This document shows positions 43,159-51,301 of a stretch of DNA of 64,000 nucleotides, one piece after another (within the stretch, counting starts at the first letter, position 1; each line of letters starts with the position of its first letter). Below the pieces are notes generated by a model. It was not told where the DNA came from. It made no database searches and saw only the letters and a program-made list of their open reading frames with translations. The stretch comes from Streptomyces coacervatus (lineage in GTDB: Bacteria; Actinomycetota; Actinomycetes; Streptomycetales; Streptomycetaceae), in NCBI RefSeq assembly GCF_029223485.1, contig NZ_JARHTP010000001.1:186001-250000 (forward strand), written 5' to 3'. The position numbers and the translations under genes are program-made.

Positions 43159-44634
43159 ATGCGACATCCCCCGCGTTCAGTACTTTTAGTTGTCGCCGGG
43201 GCGGTCGGCCTTGTTGGGGCCATGACCGTGCCGGTCGTCACGGCGCAGGGAGCGGCGCCCGCCTGCTCGGTGGAGTACTCCGTCACCAGCCAGTGGGACA
43301 CCGGCTTCCAGGGCGCTGTGAAGATCACCAACAACACGGCGGCCGTGAGCAGTTGGAGCCTGAGCTTCGACTTCGCAGGCGGCCAGAAGGTCACCCAGGG
43401 CTGGAACGCCAAGTGGTCCCAGTCCGGTACGACGGTGACCGCGGCCAACGAGAGCTACAACGGCTCGCTGGCCACGGGCGCGAGCGTCAGCGCAGGGTTC
43501 CTCGCCTCCTGGCCGGGGTCGGGGAGCAATGCCGTACCGACGTCGTTCAAGCTCAACGGGACGACGTGCAACGTCGATTCGGAGCCCTCGCCGACTCCGA
43601 CCGAGCCGCCCGCGACGGGCACGGCACCCGCGTTGCACGTCTCCGGTAACAAGCTCGTGGATGCCTCGGGTGCGACGCGCCGGCTGCTCGGCGTGAACCG
43701 GTCCGGCGGCGAGTTCATGTGCGTGCAGGGCTACGGCATCTGGGACGGGCCGGTCGATGACGCCGCCATCAAGGCGATAGCCGACTGGAAGGCCGACACG
43801 GTCCGCATTCCGCTCAACGAGGAGTGCTGGCTCGGCCTTTCCAACATCAAGCCCGAGTACGGCGGTGCCAACTACGTGGGCGCCGTCAAGGACCTGGTCA
43901 CCCGAGTCGAGGCGCACGGACTCACCCCGATCGTCGAACTGCACTGGACCTACGGCCAGTACACCGGCAACTCGGCGGGCTGCTCCGATGTACATGCCAC
44001 CTGCCAGAAGCCGATGCCGGACGCGCAGTACACCCCGTCGTTCTGGTCCTCGGTGGCCAACACCTTCAAGGGCGATCAGGGTGTGGTGTTCGACCTGTTC
44101 AACGAGCCGTATCCGGACCGGGCCACCTCCACGACCACCCAGGCGTGGCAGTGCTGGAAGGACGGGGGCAGTTGCCCCGGCATCGGCTATCAGGTCGCCG
44201 GGATGCAGGACCTGGTCGACGCTGTGCGCGGCACCGGCGCCAGGAACGTCATCATGGCCGGCGGTCTCGCGTACTCCAATGACCTGAGCCAGTGGCTGAC
44301 GTACAAGCCCACCGACCCGACGGGCAATCTCGTCGCCGCCTACCACGTGTACAACTTCAACACCTGCGCGAGCGAGAGCTGCTGGAACTCCACCCTCGTG
44401 CCCGTGGCGGCCCAAGTGCCGCTGGTGGCCGGGGAGATCGGCGAGAACACCTGCTCGCACTCCTTCGTCGACCAGGTCATGAAGTGGTTCGACGACCGGG
44501 GCCTGTCCTACCTCGGCTGGACCTGGAACACCTGGGACTGCTCCTCCGGTCCCTCCCTCATCTCCAACTACGACGGAACTCCCACGTCGTACGGCATCGG
44601 GCTGCGCGATCACCTGCGTGCCGTCAACCCGTAA
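43159..44634 (+). CDS. Secreted GH5 endoglucanase with N-terminal CBM2
   Basis: 491 residues. The signal peptide (about 1-37) contains a TTA codon at residue 10 (43186-43188). CBM2 runs from CSVEYSVTSQWDTGFQGAV to TTCNV, then a Pro/Thr linker (PSPTPTEPPATG), then a GH5 TIM barrel. The acid/base Glu is in FDLFNEPYPD and the nucleophile Glu in LVAGEIGENTCS. It cuts internal beta-1,4-glucan bonds. ATG 43159 follows CAAGGAG. It has its own CebR-like operator and is followed by GH6 85 bp downstream, probably in the same transcript. bldA dependence is likely. Confidence 0.93.
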   Translation: MRHPPRSVLLVVAGAVGLVGAMTVPVVTAQGAAPACSVEYSVTSQWDTGFQGAVKITNNTAAVSSWSLSFDFAGGQKVTQGWNAKWSQSGTTVTAANESYNGSLATGASVSAGFLASWPGSGSNAVPTSFKLNGTTCNVDSEPSPTPTEPPATGTAPALHVSGNKLVDASGATRRLLGVNRSGGEFMCVQGYGIWDGPVDDAAIKAIADWKADTVRIPLNEECWLGLSNIKPEYGGANYVGAVKDLVTRVEAHGLTPIVELHWTYGQYTGNSAGCSDVHATCQKPMPDAQYTPSFWSSVANTFKGDQGVVFDLFNEPYPDRATSTTTQAWQCWKDGGSCPGIGYQVAGMQDLVDAVRGTGARNVIMAGGLAYSNDLSQWLTYKPTDPTGNLVAAYHVYNFNTCASESCWNSTLVPVAAQVPLVAGEIGENTCSHSFVDQVMKWFDDRGLSYLGWTWNTWDCSSGPSLISNYDGTPTSYGIGLRDHLRAVNP

Positions 44635-44650
44635 GTCCCGCACGGACTGC

Positions 44651-44692
44651 AAGCCACGGACTACGAGCCACGAACTACAAGCCACGGACAAC
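44651..44692. repeat. Three tandem 14-bp units between GH5 and GH6
   Basis: AAGCCACGGACTAC, GAGCCACGAACTAC, AAGCCACGGACAAC. No coding or operator match seen. Confidence 0.75.
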
Positions 44693-44719
44693 ACGCTACG
44701 GAGAAGGAAACCCGCACTC

Positions 44720-46438
44720 ATGAGCCGTACCAGAACAGCGATACTCGCCGCCCTGGCGCTGGTCGCCGGGACCGCCGGGACCGCGACGGCCGTCGTTCCC
44801 GGCGACGTCGGCATACAAGCCGTCCCCTGCACCGTCGACTACAAGGTGCAGAACCAGTGGGACACCGGCTTCACCGCCGCCGTGACGGTCACCAACAACA
44901 GTGCTGCCAAGAGCAGTTGGGCGGTGAAGTGGTCGTACGCAGGCAACCAGAAGGTCACCAGCTACTGGAACGCGAAGGTCAGCCAGAGCGGTGCGGACGT
45001 CACCGCGGCCAATGAGACCTACAACGGGACGATTGCCACCGGCGGTTCGGTGAGCTTCGGCTTCAACGGGTCGTACAGCGGCACCAACGCACTGCCGACC
45101 ACCTTCACCCTCGACGGCGTCACCTGCAACGTCGACGACGGGAGCAGCGGTGGCGGAGGAGGGGGCGGCGGTGGCGGTGGCACGGGCAGTCGCGTCGACA
45201 ACCCGTACAGCGGCGCCAAGGTGTATGTGAACCCCGAGTGGTCCGCGAAGGCCGCCGCCGAGCCGGGCGGCACCCGCGTCTCCAACCAGCCCACCGGCAT
45301 CTGGCTCGACCGCATCGCCGCGATCAACGGCGCGAACGGCAGCATGGGCCTGCGCGCCCACCTCGACGCCGCCCTCGCGCAGAAGGGCAGCGGCGAGGAG
45401 GTCGTCCAGCTGGTCGTCTACGACCTCCCGGGGCGTGACTGCGCGGCTCTCGCGTCCAACGGCGAGCTCGGTCCGACGGAGATCGACAAGTACAAGACGC
45501 AGTTCATCGACCCGATCGCGGCGATCCTCGCGGACAGCAAGTACAGCTCGCTGCGGATCGTCACCACCATCGAGATCGACTCGCTGCCCAACCTGGTCAC
45601 CAACACCGGCAGCCGGGCGACGGCCACCCCGCAGTGCGACACCATGCTCGCCAACGGCAACTATGTGAAGGGCGTCGGCTACGCGCTCGCCAAGCTCGGC
45701 GCGATCCCCAACGTCTACAACTACATCGACGCCGGCCACCACGGCTGGCTCGGCTGGGACGACAACTTCGCGCCCGCCGCGAACCTGTTCAAGCAGGCGG
45801 CGACGAGTGAGGGTGCGACCGTCGACGATGTGCAGGGGTTCATCACCAACACGGCGAACTACAGCGCGCTGAAGGAGGACCACTTCACCATCAACGACAC
45901 GGTGAATGGCACCTCCGTGCGCCAGTCCAAGTGGGTCGACTGGAACCGGTACGTCGATGAGCTGTCGTATGCGCAGGCCATGCGGAACGAACTGGTCTCC
46001 GTCGGCTTCAATTCGGGCATCGGCATGCTGATCGACACGTCCAGGAACGGCTGGGGCGGCACTGCGCGGCCGGCTGGTCCCGGTCCGACGACCAGCGTGG
46101 ACACGTATGTCGACGGTGGCCGTTACGACCGGCGGATCCACGTCGGGAACTGGTGCAACCAGTCCGGGGCCGGTCTCGGTGAGCGTCCGCAGGCCAGTCC
46201 GGCGAGCGGGATCGATGCGTATGTGTGGATGAAGCCGCCGGGGGAGTCCGACGGGTCCAGCAGTGCCATCGCCAACGACGAGGGCAAGGGCTTCGACCGG
46301 ATGTGCGACCCGACGTATACGGGCAATGCCCGCAACGGGAACAACATGTCGGGTGCGTTGCCCAACGCTCCGCTGTCGGGGCACTGGTTCTCTGCGCAGT
46401 TTCAGCAGCTGATGGCTAATGCGTATCCGGCGCTTTAG
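44720..46438 (+). CDS. Secreted GH6 cellobiohydrolase with N-terminal CBM2
   Basis: 572 residues. Signal peptide about 1-35; CBM2 CTVDYKVQNQWDTGFTAAVTV to TCNV; a long Gly linker; GH6 barrel from VDNPYSGAKVYVNPEWS. Conserved features are VVYDLPGRDCAA (catalytic Asp region), YIDAGHHGWLGW, FITNTANY, IDTSRNGWGG and DAYVWMKPPGESDGSS. Loop lengths fit an exo-acting CbhB/Cel6B type, attacking non-reducing ends and complementing GH48. No CebR box directly upstream, so it is probably read through from GH5. AGAAGGAAACC precedes ATG 44720. Confidence 0.93.
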   Translation: MSRTRTAILAALALVAGTAGTATAVVPGDVGIQAVPCTVDYKVQNQWDTGFTAAVTVTNNSAAKSSWAVKWSYAGNQKVTSYWNAKVSQSGADVTAANETYNGTIATGGSVSFGFNGSYSGTNALPTTFTLDGVTCNVDDGSSGGGGGGGGGGGTGSRVDNPYSGAKVYVNPEWSAKAAAEPGGTRVSNQPTGIWLDRIAAINGANGSMGLRAHLDAALAQKGSGEEVVQLVVYDLPGRDCAALASNGELGPTEIDKYKTQFIDPIAAILADSKYSSLRIVTTIEIDSLPNLVTNTGSRATATPQCDTMLANGNYVKGVGYALAKLGAIPNVYNYIDAGHHGWLGWDDNFAPAANLFKQAATSEGATVDDVQGFITNTANYSALKEDHFTINDTVNGTSVRQSKWVDWNRYVDELSYAQAMRNELVSVGFNSGIGMLIDTSRNGWGGTARPAGPGPTTSVDTYVDGGRYDRRIHVGNWCNQSGAGLGERPQASPASGIDAYVWMKPPGESDGSSSAIANDEGKGFDRMCDPTYTGNARNGNNMSGALPNAPLSGHWFSAQFQQLMANAYPAL

Positions 46439-46487
46439 GCTCCGCCGGGTTCGGTGAGTTATTCGCTGCGGGCCGGTTGTGGCTGGT

Positions 46488-46540
46488 CGCGCAGTTCCCC
46501 GCGCCCCTAAAAGACGCGCAGTTCCCCGCGCCCCTAAAAC
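46488..46540. repeat. Tandem pair of the Streptomyces CGCGCAGTTCCCCGCGCCCCTAAAA repeat
   Basis: Two 26-bp units (46488-46513 and 46515-46540) differ only in the last base. Found between the convergent GH6 and PhyH genes; inverted relative to the copy at 16027. Confidence 0.85.
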
Positions 46541-46548
46541 CGCCGGGG

Positions 46549-47319
46549 TCACCCCTCTCGGGTCAGGCCCCGGCGGATTGCGAACTCCACCGCTGAGTAG
46601 TTGCCGTCCGGGCGGTTCAGGTCGTATGGGACCTTCGGCATCAGCGGTGGTTGGGCCATGAAGCGGGGGCGGGTGCCGTGGTTCGGCTGGGCTGCGTGTA
46701 CCAGGAAGGGGTGGCAGAGGTAGACGTCGCCGGGGCTGCCGGTGGCGTGGGCGAGGGGGCGGTGGGCTGAGGCCGCCGCGACCTTCGGGCCGAGCTCCAT
46801 GAAGGAGGCGCCCTCGTCGCCGTACGGCTCCAGTACCGCAGGCACGTCGAGATGTGAGCCGACCCGGATGCGGGTCGGGGCGTCGGCCTCGGTGACCTCG
46901 CTGAACAGGAACAGCATCAGCAGGGCGCGCTCCCGCGAGCGGAGGTTGGTGTGCCACAGGGTGGCACCCTCCGGGAGATAGCTGCCTTCTATGTGCCAGC
47001 CCGCGTCGTCCGGCTCCTCCTCGTGCGGGAAGCGCAGCGGGAAGCTGCCCAGTCCGTAGCGCGGCTGCCAGCGGCCCTCGCCCACCAGCAGGTCGAACGC
47101 CTCATGCAGGGCAGGGGAGTTGGCGGCCGCGGCGAACGGTCCCTGCCCCATGCCGGGCACCCAGACCACCGGGTCCTTCCAGGTGCCCGGGTCCTCGGGG
47201 TCGTACCCCGTCTCCTGCCACAGCAGCCTTGCGCAGTCCTCGGCGACCCGTGGCGGAAACGCCCCCTCGATCTTCACGAAGCCGTCCGCGAGGAAGCGCT
47301 CCACCAGTTCGTCGTCCAT
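46549..47319 (-). CDS. Phytanoyl-CoA dioxygenase (PhyH) family protein
   Basis: 256 residues: LVERFLADGFVKIEGAFPPRVAEDCARLLW at the N-terminus, WVPGMGQGPFA, AGWHIEGSYL, RVGSHLDVPAVL, GDVYLCHPFLVHAAQPNHGTRPRF. Fe(II)/2-oxoglutarate oxygenases of this family use an HxD...H triad; here the first part reads His-Ile-Glu, with the distal His in FLVHAA and an Arg for oxoglutarate in TRPRF. The substrate is unknown. The Met at 47319 (MDDELVERF) was preferred; an upstream in-frame Met (MAKTGGKNQ) lies in the divergent promoter region. Confidence 0.82.
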   Translation of the reverse strand: MDDELVERFLADGFVKIEGAFPPRVAEDCARLLWQETGYDPEDPGTWKDPVVWVPGMGQGPFAAAANSPALHEAFDLLVGEGRWQPRYGLGSFPLRFPHEEEPDDAGWHIEGSYLPEGATLWHTNLRSRERALLMLFLFSEVTEADAPTRIRVGSHLDVPAVLEPYGDEGASFMELGPKVAAASAHRPLAHATGSPGDVYLCHPFLVHAAQPNHGTRPRFMAQPPLMPKVPYDLNRPDGNYSAVEFAIRRGLTREG

Positions 47320-47455
47320 CGGGCCATCGTGGGTGACCCGGTCGGCAGCGCGCATCTGATTTTTGCCGCCGGTTTTTGCCATGACGGCAACAGTGCTGGC
47401 CCTCCCGCGGTGCGTCGGCGCACGCTGGGGCGCACCCGGAGAGAGGCTGACCACC

Positions 47456-48373
47456 ATGGCGCACGGACACCACCAGCACGGCAACCAGGACCAGGGCAAT
47501 CACCACCACGGCACGCACGTCCACGACCACACCGACATCGACTGGGCCGAGATGGCCCCGCTGCTGGAATCGCAGGCGGAGCTGTTCACGTCGCTGTACG
47601 AACGGGCCATGGCCTGGCTGACCGACAAGCAGACGGAACCGGGGCTGATCGTCGACGCGGGCAGCGGGCCCGGGGTCGTCGCCTGTCTGCTCGCCGAGGC
47701 CTTCCCGGGGGCGCGGGTCGTCGCGGTCGACGGCTCCGCGCCGCTCCTCGAACGGGCCCGCGCGCGGGCCGAGCGGCTGGGCGTCGGGGACCGCTTCGGC
47801 ACCCTTGCCGGTGAACTGCCGCGCGTGCTCGACGAGTTGGACTACCCCGCCGATCTGCTGTGGGCCAGCCGCAGCCTGCACCACCTCGGCGACCAGCGGG
47901 CCGCCCTCGCCGCCTTCGCGGCTCGGCTCGCGCCCGGCGGCACACTGGCGATCATGGAGGGCGGTCTGCCCGCGCGCTTCCTGCCGCGCGACATCGGGAT
48001 CGGCCGCCCCGGCCTGCAGGCCCGCCTCGACGTGGTGGAGGAGGAGTGGTTCGCCGAGATGCGGGCGAGCCTGCCCGGTGCGGTCGCCGAGGCCGAGGAC
48101 TGGCCGGCGCTGATGTCCGCCGCCGGCCTCCGGCCCACCGGCACCCGCACGTTCCTGCTCGACCTGCCCGCCCCGGCCAAGGACCGGGCCCGCGCTTATG
48201 TCGCCGCCTCCCTCTCCCGGATTCGTGACGCCCTCGGTGATCACCTCGACGCCGACGACCGCGCCACCCTCGACCGGCTCCTCGACCCCGACGACAAGGC
48301 GAGCGTCCACCACCGGCCGGATGTGTTCGTGCTGGCGGCACACACGGTGCACACGGCTGTCCACGCCATGTGA
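47456..48373 (+). CDS. Class I methyltransferase with a histidine-rich N-terminus
   Basis: 305 residues. The first 27 residues contain 10 His in HG, HQH, HHH and HVHDH clusters, suggesting metal binding. They are followed by a methyltransferase core: LIVDAGSGPGVVACLLAEAFPGA, VAVDGSAPLLERARAR, LLWASRSLHHLGDQ and LAPGGTLAIMEGG. The substrate is unknown. ATG 47456 follows GAGAGAGGCTGACC. It is divergent from the PhyH gene (136-bp gap with direct repeats TTTTTGCCGCCGG/TTTTTGCC). Confidence 0.82.
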   Translation: MAHGHHQHGNQDQGNHHHGTHVHDHTDIDWAEMAPLLESQAELFTSLYERAMAWLTDKQTEPGLIVDAGSGPGVVACLLAEAFPGARVVAVDGSAPLLERARARAERLGVGDRFGTLAGELPRVLDELDYPADLLWASRSLHHLGDQRAALAAFAARLAPGGTLAIMEGGLPARFLPRDIGIGRPGLQARLDVVEEEWFAEMRASLPGAVAEAEDWPALMSAAGLRPTGTRTFLLDLPAPAKDRARAYVAASLSRIRDALGDHLDADDRATLDRLLDPDDKASVHHRPDVFVLAAHTVHTAVHAM

Positions 48374-48413
48374 GCAGCCCAACCGACCGTCATGAAGGGG
48401 CAGTTGGGCTGCT
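48373..48413. terminator. Bidirectional hairpin between convergent genes
   Basis: AGCAGCCCAAC (48373-48383) pairs perfectly with GTTGGGCTGCT (48403-48413), with a 19-nt loop. Confidence 0.8.
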
Positions 48414-48420
48414 GACTGCT

Positions 48421-49116
48421 TCAGTTGTTCTGCAGGAACTTCTTCGCCAGCTGGTCCCCGAGCGTCACCGCCGCGCTGTGGCTCTCGATGGGGGATACCT
48501 GCGAGTTCTTGAACAGGATGTACGTCACGCCGGAGTCGGCCCCGCCGGTCGCCGGGTCGGGGTCGATGCCGAGGGCCTTGGCGGTGGCGTACGAGGCCTC
48601 GCCGATGATTTTCGTCGGGCCGGTGTCGCCGACGACGGCGTACTCGACCTTGTTGTTGTAGATCACGGCGACCACGCCGCCGCCCTTGATCCCGGAACTG
48701 GAGTACTTCCAGATGCTGCTGGAGCTGGGCACGACGATATAGGGCAGCGACTCCGCCTTGAGCGGCTTGCCGTTGGACTGGTGGAAGGCCGTGTCGTCCT
48801 GGTACCAGGGGTCGCGGTCCTCGTTGCAGTTCGTGGTGCGCTGCCCGTCGCAGTCGATGTCCATGTCGGCCTTCCAGAAGACCGCACCGTTCTTGCCGCA
48901 CACGGGGATCGTGGCCGAGGTCTCGTCGTCGGTCTTGTACTTGCCGTTGGAGATCTGCGAACAGGAATTCACCTTGGCGAGCAGGTCGGCGGCGCTGACC
49001 GAGCCCTCCTGGGCGGAAGCGGGGCGTGCGGTGCCGGAGGCGTTCGCCGGCAGCACTCCGGCGGCGAGCAGTGCGGCCCCGGAGGCCGCGGCGAGGGTCA
49101 GTGTTCGTATGCGCAC
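48421..49116 (-). CDS. Secreted GH75 chitosanase
   Basis: 231 residues. Signal peptide about 1-27 (TLAAASGAALLAAGVLPANAS), then the GH75 fungal-type chitosanase domain: CGKNGAVFWKADMDIDCDGQ, DDTAFHQSNGKPL, PYIVVPSSS, GVVAVIYNNKVEYAVVGDTGP and IIGEASYATAKALGI. The Asp in VVGDTGP and the Glu in IIGEAS match the family's catalytic acids. It hydrolyses chitosan outside the cell. The GTG start (VRIRTLTLA) follows GAAGGGTCCCCC. A palindromic CsnR-like box lies 18-34 bp upstream. Confidence 0.88.
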   Translation of the reverse strand: MRIRTLTLAAASGAALLAAGVLPANASGTARPASAQEGSVSAADLLAKVNSCSQISNGKYKTDDETSATIPVCGKNGAVFWKADMDIDCDGQRTTNCNEDRDPWYQDDTAFHQSNGKPLKAESLPYIVVPSSSSIWKYSSSGIKGGGVVAVIYNNKVEYAVVGDTGPTKIIGEASYATAKALGIDPDPATGGADSGVTYILFKNSQVSPIESHSAAVTLGDQLAKKFLQNN

Positions 49117-49133
49117 TGTGGGGGACCCTTCTG

Positions 49134-49150
49134 TTAGGAAAGTTTCCTTA
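49134..49150 (-). promoter_or_regulatory. CsnR-like operator TTAGGAAAGTTTCCTTA
   Basis: An AGGAAA-G-TTTCCT palindrome upstream of the chitosanase. From memory, the Streptomyces ROK-family repressor CsnR binds a box of this kind in front of chitosanase genes. Confidence 0.7.
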
Positions 49151-49322
49151 CTCGGGTGCCGTACAAGGTGGTCCCCTTTGCATGGCCTCGTCAACCCCCC
49201 TGGTCCGGACTTCTCTCCGCGCTTCTCTCCACCGCCCTCATTGCGGGCATTTGCCCGCAGGAGAAGACTGGGCGATAGCCAACATTCCGGAAATTCGCCC
49301 GGATTATGGGAGGTGAGGCGTC

Positions 49323-49934
49323 ATGTTCGTACGCACCATCTACGCGACCGGCGATCCCACGAAGATCGACTCGGCCATCAGGGCATTGAATTCGCAGGGG
49401 CGGGACCTGCTCGAAGAGCGTCCGGGGTACCGGGGGGCGGGCATCTTCGTGAACCGGGAGATCGGCACCCTGCTGGCGGCGAGCTGGTGGGAGTCCGAGG
49501 ATGCCCGGCGCAACAGCGACGAGGTCATGCGGGAGAGGCGTTCGGCGCTTCTGGAGCCGTTCGCCGCGACCACCGCGGTCGAGAACTACGAGGCCGTGGT
49601 CTTCCACCAGGCCCAGCAGCCGAGGGCGGGCGGCGGACTGCGCGTCAGCAGGCTGGAGTTGGACCCCGCGGACGCGGATCTGCTCGGCGAGACCTTCCGC
49701 GCGACCGTGATTCCCCGGCTGGAGACGCTCCAGGGCTTCGCCCGGGCGTCGCTGCTCATCGACCGGCAGCGCGGCCGCGGCCTGGTCGGAGTCCTGTTCA
49801 CCGACCGCGACTCGCTGGCCGCGTCCCGCGCCGGCCAGGCGGCGGCCCGACACGAAGGGGCGGCCAAGGCGCATGTGACGGTGACCGGACTGGAGGAGTT
49901 CGAGGTCGTCTACGCCGACGTGCGCGGCGACTGA
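49323..49934 (+). CDS. Dimeric alpha-beta barrel (ABM-like) protein with two domains
   Basis: 203 residues, two ferredoxin-like halves: FVRTIYATGDPTKIDSAIRALNSQG...YRGAGIFVNREIGTLLAASWWESEDARRNS and, after GGLRVSRLELD, LGETFRATVIPRLETLQGFARASLLIDRQRGRGLVGVLFTDRDSLAASR. Such folds include antibiotic biosynthesis monooxygenases and haem-degrading enzymes; no diagnostic catalytic residue is visible. GGGAGGTGAGGCGTC precedes ATG 49323. Confidence 0.7.
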   Translation: MFVRTIYATGDPTKIDSAIRALNSQGRDLLEERPGYRGAGIFVNREIGTLLAASWWESEDARRNSDEVMRERRSALLEPFAATTAVENYEAVVFHQAQQPRAGGGLRVSRLELDPADADLLGETFRATVIPRLETLQGFARASLLIDRQRGRGLVGVLFTDRDSLAASRAGQAAARHEGAAKAHVTVTGLEEFEVVYADVRGD

Positions 49935-49991
49935 GGCCCTCGGTACGGGAGTTGACCGACAGGACGGCTTCGCACGAGCGTCGAACGGATC

Positions 49992-50828
49992 TCAGGCCAT
50001 GTTGAACGTCGACGGGTCCGGCCCCAGGCGCCGGTCCTCGTTGAGCGCGCTGATCGCGGCCAGGTCCTCGGTGTCCAGGCTGAAGTCGAAGACCTCGATG
50101 TTCTCCTTGATCCGGGACGGCGTCACGGACTTGGGGATCACGACCAGGCCCAGCTGCAGGTGCCAGCGCAGCACGACCTGGGCCGGGGTGCGGCCGTGCT
50201 TCTGGGCGATGGCGACGATCGCCGGGACCTCCAGGAGGCCCTTGCCCGAGCCGAGCGGAGACCAGGCCTCGGTGGCGATGCCCTGCTCCGCGTGGTACTC
50301 GCGGGCCGCGTGCTGCTGCAGGTGCGGGTGCAGCTCGATCTGGTCGACCGCCGGGATGACCGATGTCTCGGCGATCAGCCGCTGCAGATGGTCCGGCTCG
50401 AAGTTGGAGACGCCGATCGCCCGGATACGGCCGTCGGCGTGCAGCTTCTCGAACGCCTTGTACGAGTCGACGTACTTGTCCCGGGCGGGGGTCGGCCAGT
50501 GGATCAGGTAGAGGTCGACGTACTCCAGGCCGAGCTTGTCCAGCGACTCGTCGAAGGCGCGCAGTGTGGATTCGTAGCCCTGGTCGCGGTTCCAGAGCTT
50601 CGTGGTGAGGAAGATGTCCTCGCGGGGGACGCCGGAGGCGGCGATCGCCTTGCCGGTGCCCACTTCGTTGCCGTAGATCGCCGCTGTGTCGATGCTGCGG
50701 TACCCGGCCTCCAACGCGGTGGCGACCGCCCGCTCCGCCTCGTCGTCCGGCACCTGCCAGACGCCGAAGCCCAGCTGGGGCATCTCGACGCCGTTGTTGA
50801 GGATGATCGGGGGGACCTTGCTGCTCAC
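49992..50828 (-). CDS. Aldo/keto reductase
   Basis: 278 residues: LNNGVEMPQLGFGVWQVPDDEAERAV, YRSIDTAAIYGNEVGTGKAI (catalytic Asp and Tyr), FLTTKLWN (catalytic Lys), YLIHWPTP (His), then GVSNFEPDHLQRLI and the NADPH-binding VIPKSVTPSRIKEN. This is the AKR5/2,5-diketogluconate-reductase-like type that reduces carbonyls with NADPH. The GTG start at 50828 (VSSKVPPIILNNG) is preferred; ATG 50876 would add 16 residues. An inverted repeat lies 92 bp upstream. Confidence 0.87.
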   Translation of the reverse strand: MSSKVPPIILNNGVEMPQLGFGVWQVPDDEAERAVATALEAGYRSIDTAAIYGNEVGTGKAIAASGVPREDIFLTTKLWNRDQGYESTLRAFDESLDKLGLEYVDLYLIHWPTPARDKYVDSYKAFEKLHADGRIRAIGVSNFEPDHLQRLIAETSVIPAVDQIELHPHLQQHAAREYHAEQGIATEAWSPLGSGKGLLEVPAIVAIAQKHGRTPAQVVLRWHLQLGLVVIPKSVTPSRIKENIEVFDFSLDTEDLAAISALNEDRRLGPDPSTFNMA

Positions 50829-50919
50829 GAGCTCTTGATCCTTACGGTTGTCGTCAGGTGGCACTCCTATCGTCAACGATCACGGGCTGTCATGCATTCC
50901 TGACGGGAGAATCCGTCCG

Positions 50920-50939
50920 AACTGACCGACGAGTCAGTT
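50920..50939. promoter_or_regulatory. Inverted repeat AACTGAC-N6-GTCAGTT upstream of aldo/keto reductase
   Basis: A perfect 7-bp inverted repeat with TetR-type spacing. A candidate operator for the reductase gene. Confidence 0.45.
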
Positions 50940-51036
50940 GATGGATCCGGGGATTGTCCGGAAATGCATCCGACGTCTTCGGTCCGGACCATTGACGGCG
51001 GCCCTTCCTCCCGCAACTCTGGATCGCGCCACCGAA

Positions 51037-51052
51037 CGAGTTCATGAACTCG
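51037..51052. promoter_or_regulatory. 16-bp perfect palindrome CGAGTTCATGAACTCG upstream of pqqA
   Basis: Its near edge is 77 bp before the pqqA ATG. A candidate operator for the whole pqq-CAZyme operon. Confidence 0.55.
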
Positions 51053-51129
51053 GTGCATGCATGTGAACACCTAGCGCCTGTCAGGGCCTCCCTAACCCCC
51101 CCACCCCTCAGGAAAGCAGGCACAGCCGC

Positions 51130-51279
51130 ATGAATGAGACGCTCCTTCACGCCCTCCGGACGGAACAGCCCCTCCAGGAGATGCGTGAGACATCGGATGA
51201 AAACCTCTGGCAAAGCCCTGGCTATGCAGTGGTGGAGACCGCTCTCGAAGTGACCGCCTATGCCCTCGGCGACCGCTGA
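51130..51279 (+). CDS. pqqA: PqqA-type PQQ precursor peptide with extended leader (49 aa)
   Basis: The last 24 residues include LWQSPGYAVVETALEVTAY, matching the PqqA core (W..PxY/F.....GLEVTLY). The Glu and Tyr of E-V-T-A-Y are the pair that PqqE cross-links to build pyrroloquinoline quinone. Classical PqqA has 22-30 residues; this one carries about 25 additional N-terminal residues (MNETLLHALRTEQPLQEMRE). AGGAAAG precedes the ATG by 13 bp. It lies directly upstream of pqqC, pqqD and pqqE. Confidence 0.85.
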   Translation: MNETLLHALRTEQPLQEMRETSDENLWQSPGYAVVETALEVTAYALGDR

Positions 51280-51301
51280 CCGGCCGCACGGCGACCGCAC
51301 G

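Larger units (their letters stand above)
50829..51129. other. Divergent intergenic region between aldo/keto reductase and the pqq operon
   Basis: The 301 bp contain no gene. They hold two palindromic sites: AACTGAC-N6-GTCAGTT (50920-50939), nearer the reductase, and CGAGTTCATGAACTCG (51037-51052), nearer pqqA. Promoters of both units should lie here; I cannot name convincing -10 boxes. Confidence 0.6.
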
